Program-made: the position numbers and the translations under genes
Part shown: one piece after another, positions 1-5,647 of the stretch
Layout of the letters: every line of letters begins with the position of its first letter
How positions within the stretch are numbered: the stretch's first letter is position 1
Notes under the pieces: generated by a model
The model's input: only the letters and a program-made list of their open reading frames with translations
Database searches by the model: none
What the model was told of the DNA's origin: nothing
NCBI GenBank assembly: GCA_038318895.1
Contig: JBBQCS010000117.1
Coordinates: 1 to 7,234, forward strand
From: UBA11222 sp030652895
GTDB lineage: Bacteria; Pseudomonadota; Alphaproteobacteria; UBA11222
Direction of reading: 5' to 3'
DNA length: 7,234 bases

Positions 1-220
1 CATGGAACTGATGGATATGGGCGGCATTATCCGCGATCCAAAACTGTCGCCCGCAGGTGCGGGCTTTCAGGAAGGCTGGATATCGTCACCCGCCATGCGC
101 GTTGCGGGCGGCACCGATGAAATTCTACGCAACATTATCGCCGAACAGGTGCTTGGCCTGCCGGGCGATATTCGCGTCGACAAAACCGTACCGTTCAACG
201 AATTGCCAGGGGGGCGGTGA
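1..220 (+). CDS. Acyl-CoA dehydrogenase, C-terminal fragment (5' end outside window)
   Basis: This is the C-terminal ~72 residues of an acyl-CoA dehydrogenase, a flavoenzyme that introduces the alpha-beta double bond into acyl-CoA thioesters. The reading frame is open from the window edge to a TGA at 218-220, so the gene begins upstream; the ATG at 2 is an internal methionine. The fragment aligns without gaps to residues 342-413 of the complete ACAD at 2623-3864, with about 57 of 72 residues identical. Shared blocks include MELMDMGGIIRDP and GGTDEILRNIIAEQVLGLPG, the C-terminal helix region of the family. The differences are scattered, which suggests old paralogues rather than a recent copy. 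Substrate cannot be told. The two genes were probably adjacent before the 221-2470 island came between them; that is inference. Confidence 0.93.
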   Translation, partial: MELMDMGGIIRDPKLSPAGAGFQEGWISSPAMRVAGGTDEILRNIIAEQVLGLPGDIRVDKTVPFNELPGGR

Positions 221-232
221 ACTGAATAACAA

Positions 233-271
233 GGGGCGGGCGATAAACAGTCATGTCAAGACCTGACTCCC
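233..271 (+). repeat. Left arm of inverted repeat
   Basis: This arm pairs with the reverse complement of 931-968. The best block is a 13-bp exact match GTCATGTCAAGAC (250-262), continuing inward as TGAC and CCC with two mismatches. It continues outward through one mismatch and a one-base gap to a second exact block, GCGATAAA (240-247). The core also has short dyad symmetry of its own (GTCA at 256-ish against TGAC at 264-267). The minus strand carries a TTGACA hexamer facing out of the cassette (254-259), but no -10-like hexamer lies 17 bases beyond it. Confidence 0.8.
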
Positions 272-331
272 TTTTGTGTGACGCCTTTTGTGACCTCCTT
301 TTAGTGTGCTTTTCTAAATAGGGAGTTGGCC

Positions 332-919
332 ATGCCGTTCACCAGAGCCGCCGTCGAGATGTTCATCTCAGCAAAAGCTAGTGCCATCACAAGATGCGGC
401 GCATCAGAAGTAAGTAAAAAGGTGCCTGAATTAGATCATTGGCTCACACATTTTGGCCTTCTAATCATTTGTAATAACTTTCCGCCGGCAACTTACCGGC
501 TGTTCGCATTAAACCTCATTCGAAGGATCTACGCCGTCTTTCTTGAGTATGATCTTGCACGGGAAGAAGTGCGCAAACTTGTCAAAGACGGCAACGGTCG
601 CTGGTCCCCTTACTTCGCAGCACTTACGCACTTCGAAATGGCTATATCTCAGCTATACGTTGCACTCGATTCGATCCGAAAACTCATGGACCACAATTTT
701 TTTACACGAGGCGATGGCAGCTTTGAGGAGAAACTAAACTTCATCTACAACGCAAGCAAACATGACATCGCGGAAACAGAACTTCCTGTTTGGTTTACTG
801 ACGACGGGCTCGCATGCACGAAGGCAGAGATTACTTTTGCGGAACTCGAAGATTTTATGCTGAAAATGGCAGGTTTGGTTAAAGCATTTAGCGAGCCAAA
901 GAATCCTATTCAAGCTTAG
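332..919 (+). CDS. Hypothetical protein, predicted mostly helical, inside inverted-repeat cassette
   Basis: I do not recognise this 195-residue protein. The ATG at 332 is preferred over an in-frame TTG at 326 because a GGGAG (321-325) lies six bases before it. No signal peptide or clear membrane segment is seen. The sequence alternates hydrophobic and charged residues as in an all-helical fold. Two motifs stand out: RKLMDH (116-121), which fits the R-x4-H spacing of HEPN RNases, and YNASKH (139-144). Both could be chance, and the usual HEPN context is not clear, so no function is assigned. The gene is AT-richer than its surroundings and has less biased codon use than the flanking core genes, consistent with acquisition by transfer. 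It sits alone between the two arms of an inverted repeat, facing the same way as the ACAD genes but not obviously in an operon with them. Confidence 0.72.
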   Translation: MPFTRAAVEMFISAKASAITRCGASEVSKKVPELDHWLTHFGLLIICNNFPPATYRLFALNLIRRIYAVFLEYDLAREEVRKLVKDGNGRWSPYFAALTHFEMAISQLYVALDSIRKLMDHNFFTRGDGSFEEKLNFIYNASKHDIAETELPVWFTDDGLACTKAEITFAELEDFMLKMAGLVKAFSEPKNPIQA

Positions 920-930
920 CACGTGGAATC

Positions 931-968
931 GGGGTCAAGTCTTGACATGACAGTTTTATCGCTCCCCT
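931..968 (-). repeat. Right arm of inverted repeat
   Basis: This is the partner of the arm at 233-271. Its inner core GTCAAGTCTTGAC (934-946) is a 13-base palindrome around a central T, better than the left arm. A TTGACA hexamer at 942-947 faces outward. The outer part (954-961) includes the TAA stop codon of the minus-strand membrane-protein gene, so the repeat overlaps the end of that gene by at least several bases. Confidence 0.8.
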
Positions 969-1501
969 CTCTCATCTTGAATTTTTGGAATACCCATTAA
1001 CGCCATCATCGGAAACAGCAGGCCAATAATGATTTCGATTAGCGGCGCAAACGCATGGCGATGCTTGGGGATGCCAAAAACAGGGTAGAGCCAGAAAAAT
1101 ATAGCCAGCGCGATCAAGAACAACAAAAAAACGACAGGTATGGTTCTGCCAATATGACCCCAGAAGTGATTGTAAAACCGCCCCATCTCTTTGAATTTAA
1201 TATTCCGTCTCAGGAATGGCGCGACGAACATGAGGGCGAAAAGCGCCGGAAACGCATAGCCCAGGGTGTCAGAACTTATGCCCGGAGTTAATAAGGCCTG
1301 ATAAGCAATTGGCAGAAAAGTTACGAGGCTGATCGCGAGGGTGACCCGCATCGAAAGAGCCTGTGATTCCGCGTAAAGCCCGATGCTAACCAGCCAGAAC
1401 GCGCCGCAATAAGTCAGCAATATAGTAACCCATTGCCAACCATCCGGCAGTGGCAGATCAAAATGTCTAAGAATATAAAAACCGGCGATGCAGAGAACCA
1501 C
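956..1501 (-). CDS. DUF4153-like membrane protein, probably truncated
   Basis: This is an integral membrane protein with about six hydrophobic segments (near residues 1-15, 24-45, 52-70, 80-98, 118-142 and 149-170 counted from the GTG at 1501). The pattern, especially the late block FYNHFWGHIGR followed by a hydrophobic helix and LMGIPK, recalls the N-terminal half of DUF4153 proteins, whose function is unknown and which are normally much longer. That assignment is from memory. The frame stays open upstream of the GTG as 22 further plausible residues (RRFQETFQRFP), back to a TAG at 1586-1588, with no ATG. A CTG at 1565-1567 has an AAGGA nine bases before it (1577-1581), so the true start may be CTG, or an ATG may have been lost. 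The stop lies inside the inverted repeat, suggesting 3' truncation. It follows the MuF-like gene by ~31 bases on the same strand, so an immunity role is the alternative reading. It may be a pseudogene. Confidence 0.62.
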   Translation of the reverse strand: MVLCIAGFYILRHFDLPLPDGWQWVTILLTYCGAFWLVSIGLYAESQALSMRVTLAISLVTFLPIAYQALLTPGISSDTLGYAFPALFALMFVAPFLRRNIKFKEMGRFYNHFWGHIGRTIPVVFLLFLIALAIFFWLYPVFGIPKHRHAFAPLIEIIIGLLFPMMALMGIPKIQDERGER

Positions 1502-1598
1502 CAGCGGAAAACGTTGAAAGGTTTCCTGAAACCTTCTGACAGCAAATCCGAATGCATTTCTGATCAGCGCCGTGTTTCCTTCTGTCTATTCAAATTTA

Positions 1599-2405
1599 TT
1601 ACAGCGGCTGCTGTTCATCGATCCCATAATCCGCTTCAGCTTCGGTATTTTTATATCTGCTGGCGCTTTCATCCCGGTTTGCGATGATTTCTATCCGGGT
1701 TTTCCACCATCCGGTTATTGGGTACGGAGTTCCTGGTTCATTTTTAATAATGGTAAACACGTCGCTAAAATTATACACAACAGTCACGGATATGATCAAA
1801 AACTGCCCTTGTCGGGCTACGCCGCCATGAATATCTCCGCTAAGCGTGGAACCCCCGTGCGCCCAGGATACGCCATGGAAGCTGTAGGAGTTATTGAAAT
1901 CATCGGTGATTGTGCCGGAGATGACACTACGTGCTTTATTTACGATTTGCGCCCGTACTCTCTTGTAAATAGTGCTCGCTACGTAATCAATGATCACCTG
2001 TAGATGGCCGATCTGAGGCAGCGTGACCGGTTCGCCATTTTCACCAAAATAATGTTTGAAAAACTCATACCATCCCCAACGTGGCTGGTCATTTATAGGG
2101 CTAAGTACAGATTGAAAGTCAGCCTCCTCAAGCTTCGGCTGATACGGTTCCGCCCAACACCGGCAGCCAAAATCCTCGCCGGGATGTTTTGTCGGCGGCG
2201 GAATGTCCCAGGAAAAAATCCTGCCATTATTCGCCGCATGCGCGGCGCGCACTTTGTTGTCGCCGCGTGTGCACCAAATGTAGTGCGTGGTGGGATGTTC
2301 TTGTAACGCCGCCTTCAACGACAACTCAATGGGTACGCCTTTTCTTAGATACAGATCGAATGCCTGTTTATAGGCCGGCGTGTGGACGATATCGGAGTAT
2401 GACAT
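1599..2405 (-). CDS. MuF-like phage head domain protein with unknown C-terminal domain (candidate polymorphic toxin)
   Basis: The 268-residue protein has two parts. Residues ~10-90 match the C-terminal motif of phage Mu F / SPP1 gp7 minor head proteins: YLRKG (19-23), HYIWCTRGDNKVRAAHA (41-57), FSWD (64-67), HPGEDFGCRCWAEPY (74-88), with the usual His and Cys-x-Cys residues. Residues ~135-242 are rich in predicted beta strands with Gly/Ser/aromatic residues (GTPYPITGWW, 225-234) and match nothing I can name; the charged tail resembles a linker end. The start at 2405 was chosen because the promoter predicted at 2439-2467 would begin transcription near 2432, downstream of the longer in-frame ATG at 2462; GGA lies seven bases before the chosen ATG. 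MuF domains fused to C-terminal toxins are known in temperate phages. No portal, terminase or capsid gene is nearby, so this is not an intact prophage. Toxin activity is inference. Confidence 0.75.
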   Translation of the reverse strand: MSYSDIVHTPAYKQAFDLYLRKGVPIELSLKAALQEHPTTHYIWCTRGDNKVRAAHAANNGRIFSWDIPPPTKHPGEDFGCRCWAEPYQPKLEEADFQSVLSPINDQPRWGWYEFFKHYFGENGEPVTLPQIGHLQVIIDYVASTIYKRVRAQIVNKARSVISGTITDDFNNSYSFHGVSWAHGGSTLSGDIHGGVARQGQFLIISVTVVYNFSDVFTIIKNEPGTPYPITGWWKTRIEIIANRDESASRYKNTEAEADYGIDEQQPL

Positions 2406-2438
2406 GGCGGTTTCCAGAAAGGGGGCGGCGTGAACCCC

Positions 2439-2467
2439 TTTATATAGGAATTTAATCCGCATGTCAA
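2439..2467 (-). promoter_or_regulatory. Near-consensus sigma-70 promoter for the MuF-like gene
   Basis: On the minus strand there is TTGACA (2462-2467, 6/6 to the -35 consensus), a 17-base spacer, and TATAAA (2439-2444, 5/6 to the -10 consensus). Transcription would begin near 2432, giving a leader of about 27 bases before the ATG at 2405. This is the best promoter-like sequence seen in the window. The -35 lies within CATGTCAAGA (2460-2469, + strand), also present in the inverted-repeat arms. Confidence 0.7.
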
Positions 2468-2487
2468 GAACATAACGAGAACTTTAA

Positions 2488-2561
2488 GGGCGGCGCCGCC
2501 CCTCCCTGAGAAATGCGCCGGGGTCTTGGGGCAATCGCGCCTGCCCCCATTGCCCGCGGGC
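2488..2561. other. G+C-rich stem-loop cluster upstream of the ACAD gene
   Basis: Three dyads lie in this spacer: a perfect 14-base palindrome GGGCGGCGCCGCCC (2488-2501); a 7-bp stem GGGCAAT/ATTGCCC (2529-2535 with 2549-2555, 13-base loop); and the palindrome GCCCGCGGGC (2552-2561), which overlaps the second stem and so would compete with it. No T-run follows, so none is a classic intrinsic terminator. They could separate the divergent island gene from the ACAD gene, form leader RNA structure, or be chance in G+C-rich DNA. No convincing + strand promoter was found here. Confidence 0.4.
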
Positions 2562-2584
2562 GGTGTCTAAAGTAAGACTACCGT

Positions 2585-2617
2585 ATGAATTTTAACGGCA
2601 CATCGAAAGAGGCGTGA
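2585..2617 (+). other. Ten-codon open frame resembling a decayed ACAD start
   Basis: The short frame reads MNFNGTSKEA then TGA. It matches the first ten residues of the ACAD just downstream (MDFNDTPEEA) at six positions, and 15 of the first 18 bases agree with 2623-2640. Its stop overlaps a GTG at 2614. It could be a remnant of a duplicated ACAD start left by recombination between the paralogues, or an upstream leader ORF. It has no good ribosome binding site of its own. Confidence 0.45.
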
Positions 2618-2622
2618 GCATC

Positions 2623-3864
2623 ATGGATTTTAACGATACACCGGAAGAAGCTGCATTTCGCGTCAAGGTGCGTGCGTGGCTGGAGGCAAACGCCACCCGC
2701 CGGGTTGAAGGCGAAGCAGGCGGCTCGATCCTGTCGATGGAAGGCGCGGATGCGGATGTGATCGCGCGCTCCAAGGCCTGGCAGAAGAAAAAGGCGGCGC
2801 AAGGCTATGCGGCGATCAGCTGGCCCAAGGAATATGGCGGCATGGGCGGCACCACCATGGAGAATGTGATTTACTCCCAGGAAGAAGCACAGTTCGAGGT
2901 TTCCAGCGATCTGTTCATTCTGGGCCTGGGTCTGGCGATGCCGACCCTGATGGTGCTGGGTTCCCCCGCACAAAAAGAACGCTTTATCAAACCGGCACTT
3001 TATGGCGAAGAAATCTGGTGTCAGCTGTTTTCCGAACCGGGTGCCGGTTCCGATCTGGCGGGTGTGCGCACCCGCGCCGAAAAAGACGGCGATGAATGGG
3101 TCGTCAACGGACAGAAAATCTGGACGACGCTGGGGCATATTGCCGACTGGGGCATTCTGGTTGCGCGCACCGACCCGAACAAGCCCAAGCATAAAGGCCT
3201 GAGCTTCTTCCTGCTGGACATGAAGACGCCGGGCATCACGGTCAAGCAGATCAAACAGATTTCCGGCGGCAGCAGCTTCAATGAAATATTCTTTGAAAAT
3301 GTGCGCATTCCCAACGCCAATTTGGTCGGCAACGAGGGCGACGGCTGGAAGGCGGCGCTGACGGTGCTGATGAATGAGCGTGTCGTTGTCGGCAATATGT
3401 CGGCTGGCAATGGGGTGGGTGAACTCCTGTCGCTGGCGCGCGCAACGCAACTGGGGGATGGACCGGCTCTGCGCGATGCGGCGGTGCGTGAAAAAATCGC
3501 CGACTGGTATGTGCAGTCCGAAGGCCTGAAATATATCCATTACCGCACCCTGACCGCGATCAGCAAAGGTGTTACGCCGGGCGCGGAAAACGCCATCGCC
3601 AAGGCGGTGGGCGCGGTGTATGGCCAGGACCTGCCGCACTTCGCCATGGAACTGATGGATATGGGCGGCATCATCCGCGATCCCGCCCTGTCACCGCAGG
3701 AAGCGGGCTTTCAGGAAGCCTGGATCACGTCGCCCGCCCTGCGCATCGGCGGCGGCACGGATGAAATTCTGCGCAACATCATTGCCGAACAGGTGCTTGG
3801 CCTGCCCGGTGACATTCGCGTCGACAAGGACATTGCGTTCAACGCCGCGCCGGGCAATAAATAG
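2623..3864 (+). CDS. Acyl-CoA dehydrogenase family protein
   Basis: This is a complete 413-residue FAD-dependent acyl-CoA dehydrogenase, cytosolic, oxidising an acyl-CoA to its 2-enoyl-CoA and passing electrons to electron-transfer flavoprotein. The start is ATG 2623 (MDFNDTPEEAAF, typical of the family), with AAGAGG at 2607-2612, rather than the in-frame GTG at 2614, which almost touches that site. The N-terminal helical domain is followed by the flavin/substrate signature QLFSEPGAGSD (134-144), the middle beta domain ending in FNEIFFENVRIP (219-230), and the C-terminal helical domain with GGGTDEILRNIIAEQ (376-390). At the position where medium-chain enzymes carry their catalytic Glu before the G-T motif, this protein has Gly (GGGTDE), so the base must lie elsewhere or differ. 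Length is normal. Its paralogue ends at 220. Substrate range is unknown. Confidence 0.95.
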   Translation: MDFNDTPEEAAFRVKVRAWLEANATRRVEGEAGGSILSMEGADADVIARSKAWQKKKAAQGYAAISWPKEYGGMGGTTMENVIYSQEEAQFEVSSDLFILGLGLAMPTLMVLGSPAQKERFIKPALYGEEIWCQLFSEPGAGSDLAGVRTRAEKDGDEWVVNGQKIWTTLGHIADWGILVARTDPNKPKHKGLSFFLLDMKTPGITVKQIKQISGGSSFNEIFFENVRIPNANLVGNEGDGWKAALTVLMNERVVVGNMSAGNGVGELLSLARATQLGDGPALRDAAVREKIADWYVQSEGLKYIHYRTLTAISKGVTPGAENAIAKAVGAVYGQDLPHFAMELMDMGGIIRDPALSPQEAGFQEAWITSPALRIGGGTDEILRNIIAEQVLGLPGDIRVDKDIAFNAAPGNK

Positions 3865-3877
3865 CCGGATGACTTTC

Positions 3878-3908
3878 GTGTTGGCGCAGCGTCGCGCTGC
3901 TCCAACAC
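3878..3908. terminator. Stem-loop between convergent ACAD and hemW, probable bidirectional terminator
   Basis: GTGTTGG (3878-3884) pairs with CCAACAC (3902-3908); after one C/T mismatch, GCAGCG (3886-3891) pairs with CGCTGC (3895-3900) around a TCG loop. That makes 13 base pairs between two converging genes, 14 bases after the ACAD stop and 4 before the hemW stop. The T-run on either side is poor (AGTTTA on the + strand), so termination may be weak or helped by other factors. Confidence 0.65.
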
Positions 3909-3911
3909 AGT

Positions 3912-5057
3912 TTATCCCAGCAGTTTGGCGAGAACGCCGTCCAGCAGCAGACGCCCGCGCGGCGTGGCTTTAACCCGATCATTTTCGTGCAGCAGCAAAC
4001 CCTGCCCGCAAAGTTCCTGAATCACGCAGCGCGATAGTGGCGCTCCCGCCAGCGCCTCATAGCGGGCGATGGAAATCCCATCGCACAGGCGCAGCCCCAT
4101 CATCACCATTTCCACAGATTGCTCACGGCCGCTTAGGGCGTCATGGCTTTCACGCGCAGCAATCAGCCAGCGTTCAGGTTTGCGAAAATTGGCGGTGGCG
4201 TATACCGCGCCGTCACGATACAGCCGTCCATGCGCGCCGGGGCCAATGCCTGCATATTCGCCATAACGCCAGTAAACCAGATTGTGCCGCGATTCACTGC
4301 CCGGCCGCGCGTGATTGGAAATTTCATAGGCAGGCAGGCCGTGTGCGTCACATATCTGCTGGGTCAGCTCATACAGATCCGCTGCCATATCCCCCTGCAT
4401 TGGCGTGAACTGGCCGCGCTTGACCGCCCCCTCAAAGCCCGTGCCGGGTTCGATGGTCAGCTGATACAGCGACAGATGGTCGGCGGCCATGGCAATGGCG
4501 CTGCGCAACTCCGCCTCCCACGCCGCGGGGCTCTGGTTTGGGCGGGCATAGATCAGATCAAATGACATGCGCTGGAAATGTTTGCGGGCCAGATCAACCG
4601 CCGCGCACGCCTCGGCGGCGCTGTGCCCCCGGCCAAGAAATTTCAGATCGGCATCGTTCAGCGCCTGTACACCGAGTGAAACGCGATTAACGCCCGCCGC
4701 CGCGAATCCGGCCAGCTTTCCGGCTTCGACACTGGTCGGGTTGGCCTCCAGGGTGATTTCGGCGTCAGCATCCAGATTCCAGCGTGCAGCGATCTGGTTG
4801 ATAACGGCGGCGACGGTCGCGGGTGGCATTAGGGACGGCGTACCGCCGCCAAAAAATATGCTCTGTACACGTCGTTTACCGGTTTCACCGGCGGTGGCGT
4901 CGATTTCGGCCAGCAGTGCGGCGCGCCACTGTTGCTGATCCACACTGTCGCGCACATGACTGTTGAAATCGCAATACGGGCATTTCGACAGGCAGAAGGG
5001 CCAGTGCACATACACCGCAAAGCCCGGATCGGAGTATTCAGCGTGTGAAACAGGCAT
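3912..5057 (-). CDS. hemW: HemW, radical SAM haem chaperone-type protein
   Basis: The 381-residue protein is a radical SAM enzyme-fold member of the HemN/HemW family, cytosolic, with a [4Fe-4S] cluster. The cluster motif is C-x3-C-x2-C at Cys22, Cys26 and Cys29 (CLSKCPYCDF). The residue after the third cysteine pair is Phe rather than the extra Cys typical of HemN oxygen-independent coproporphyrinogen oxidase, which favours HemW, known to bind haem and take part in its transfer. GGGTPS lies at 70-75, EANP at 104-107, and the family block YWRYGEYAGIGPGAH at 262-276. Length is normal. Its ATG overlaps the end of rdgB by 20 bases, implying translational coupling in the rph-rdgB-hemW operon. It is often mislabelled coproporphyrinogen oxidase in databases; that function is not supported here. 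Confidence 0.95.
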   Translation of the reverse strand: MPVSHAEYSDPGFAVYVHWPFCLSKCPYCDFNSHVRDSVDQQQWRAALLAEIDATAGETGKRRVQSIFFGGGTPSLMPPATVAAVINQIAARWNLDADAEITLEANPTSVEAGKLAGFAAAGVNRVSLGVQALNDADLKFLGRGHSAAEACAAVDLARKHFQRMSFDLIYARPNQSPAAWEAELRSAIAMAADHLSLYQLTIEPGTGFEGAVKRGQFTPMQGDMAADLYELTQQICDAHGLPAYEISNHARPGSESRHNLVYWRYGEYAGIGPGAHGRLYRDGAVYATANFRKPERWLIAARESHDALSGREQSVEMVMMGLRLCDGISIARYEALAGAPLSRCVIQELCGQGLLLHENDRVKATPRGRLLLDGVLAKLLG

Positions 5058-5646
5058 CGATCATCTGCTTGAAGGCGTGCGCGCGGTGGCTGATGGCGTG
5101 TTTGGCGTCCGGGTCCATTTCACCAAAGGTAATGTCATACCCGTCCGGCAAAAAAATCGGATCATATCCAAAGCCCCGCGCGCCGCGCGGCGGAAATACC
5201 AGTTGCCCGTGCACTTCGCCCTGAAATGTTTCGCAATGCCCGTCCGGCCAGCACAGGGACAGGGCGCACACAAAAAAAGCGCGGCGGTCTGCGCTGCCCG
5301 TGTTTTTCAGTTCGGTCTCTACCCGTTTCATGGCGACCCCGAAATCCTTGTCCGGTCCGGCCCAGCGCGCGGAATAAATTCCAGGCTGCCCCTGAAGCCC
5401 GGCGACGCACAGCCCACTGTCATCGCTCAGTGCAGCCTTGCCGCTGGCGATAGCGGCGGCGCGGGCTTTCAGTTCTGCATTTTCAACAAATGTCGCGCCG
5501 GTCTCTTCCGGCTCCGGCAACCCCAGCGCGCCCGCATTCACAACATCAATGTGAAACGGGCGCAACAGGTCGGCAATTTCGCGCAGCTTGCCCGCATTAT
5601 GACTGGCCAGCACCAGCCGGGTTTCATGGCGTGCAGAGCGGTGCAT
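5038..5646 (-). CDS. rdgB: RdgB/HAM1-type XTP/dITP pyrophosphatase
   Basis: The 202-residue enzyme hydrolyses non-canonical purine nucleoside triphosphates (XTP, dITP, ITP) to monophosphate and pyrophosphate, keeping them out of DNA and RNA. Visible family motifs are ASHNAGKLREI (14-24, nucleotide binding), SDDSGL (74-79, carrying the catalytic and metal-binding Asp residues), IYSARWAG (90-97), GFGYDPIF (158-165) and SHRAHA (186-191). Length is typical (about 200). The start ATG lies one base after the rph stop (TAA A ATG), and the gene ends inside hemW with a 20-nt overlap, so all three form one operon. No anomaly is seen. Confidence 0.97.
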   Translation of the reverse strand: MHRSARHETRLVLASHNAGKLREIADLLRPFHIDVVNAGALGLPEPEETGATFVENAELKARAAAIASGKAALSDDSGLCVAGLQGQPGIYSARWAGPDKDFGVAMKRVETELKNTGSADRRAFFVCALSLCWPDGHCETFQGEVHGQLVFPPRGARGFGYDPIFLPDGYDITFGEMDPDAKHAISHRAHAFKQMIDACFTR

Positions 5647-5647
5647 T

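Larger units (their letters stand above)
233..968. mobile_element. Putative inverted-repeat-bounded single-gene cassette
   Basis: An AT-richer gene (332-919) is enclosed by a long imperfect inverted repeat (233-271 and 931-968). The rows at 361-480 have 48 G+C in 120 bases, against 42 in 60 for a sampled row of the downstream ACAD (3421-3480). No transposase is encoded inside, so if mobile the unit would be non-autonomous, moved by an enzyme acting in trans. No clear direct target duplication was found immediately outside the repeats. I have an unverified recollection that motifs like TGTCAAGACCTGACCCC are dispersed repeats in some proteobacterial genomes. An alternative is that the two arms are independent regulatory palindromes or transcription stops. 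Confidence 0.45.

Noticed and set aside
1599..1905. Colicin M-type lipid II-degrading domain in the MuF-like protein
   Set aside because: The beta-rich layout is superficially similar, but the catalytic Asp-x-Tyr-Asp...His-Arg pattern of colicin M is not visible.
1572..2003. Plus-strand open frame of 143 codons opposite the MuF-like gene
   Set aside because: The opposite strand has motif support (MuF domain just beyond, promoter and continuous frame); this frame has none.
1599..2462. Longer start (ATG 2462) for the MuF-like protein
   Set aside because: It lies upstream of the predicted transcription start near 2432 and overlaps the -35 hexamer; the ATG at 2405 fits better and the extra 19 residues do not resemble the family.
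252..2469. Whole island bounded by a direct CATGTCAAGA repeat as a target-site duplication
   Set aside because: Ten-base matches are expected by chance in a window this size, and the left copy lies inside an inverted-repeat arm rather than at an edge.
2578..3639. Long minus-strand open frame of 353 codons opposite the ACAD gene
   Set aside because: It is antisense to a clear full-length ACAD, rich in His/Arg/Gln as expected for a shadow frame of G+C-rich coding DNA, with no recognisable domain.
3912..5057. Coproporphyrinogen III oxidase (HemN) label
   Set aside because: The CxxxCxxCxF pattern lacks the additional cysteine of HemN and the other motifs fit HemW.
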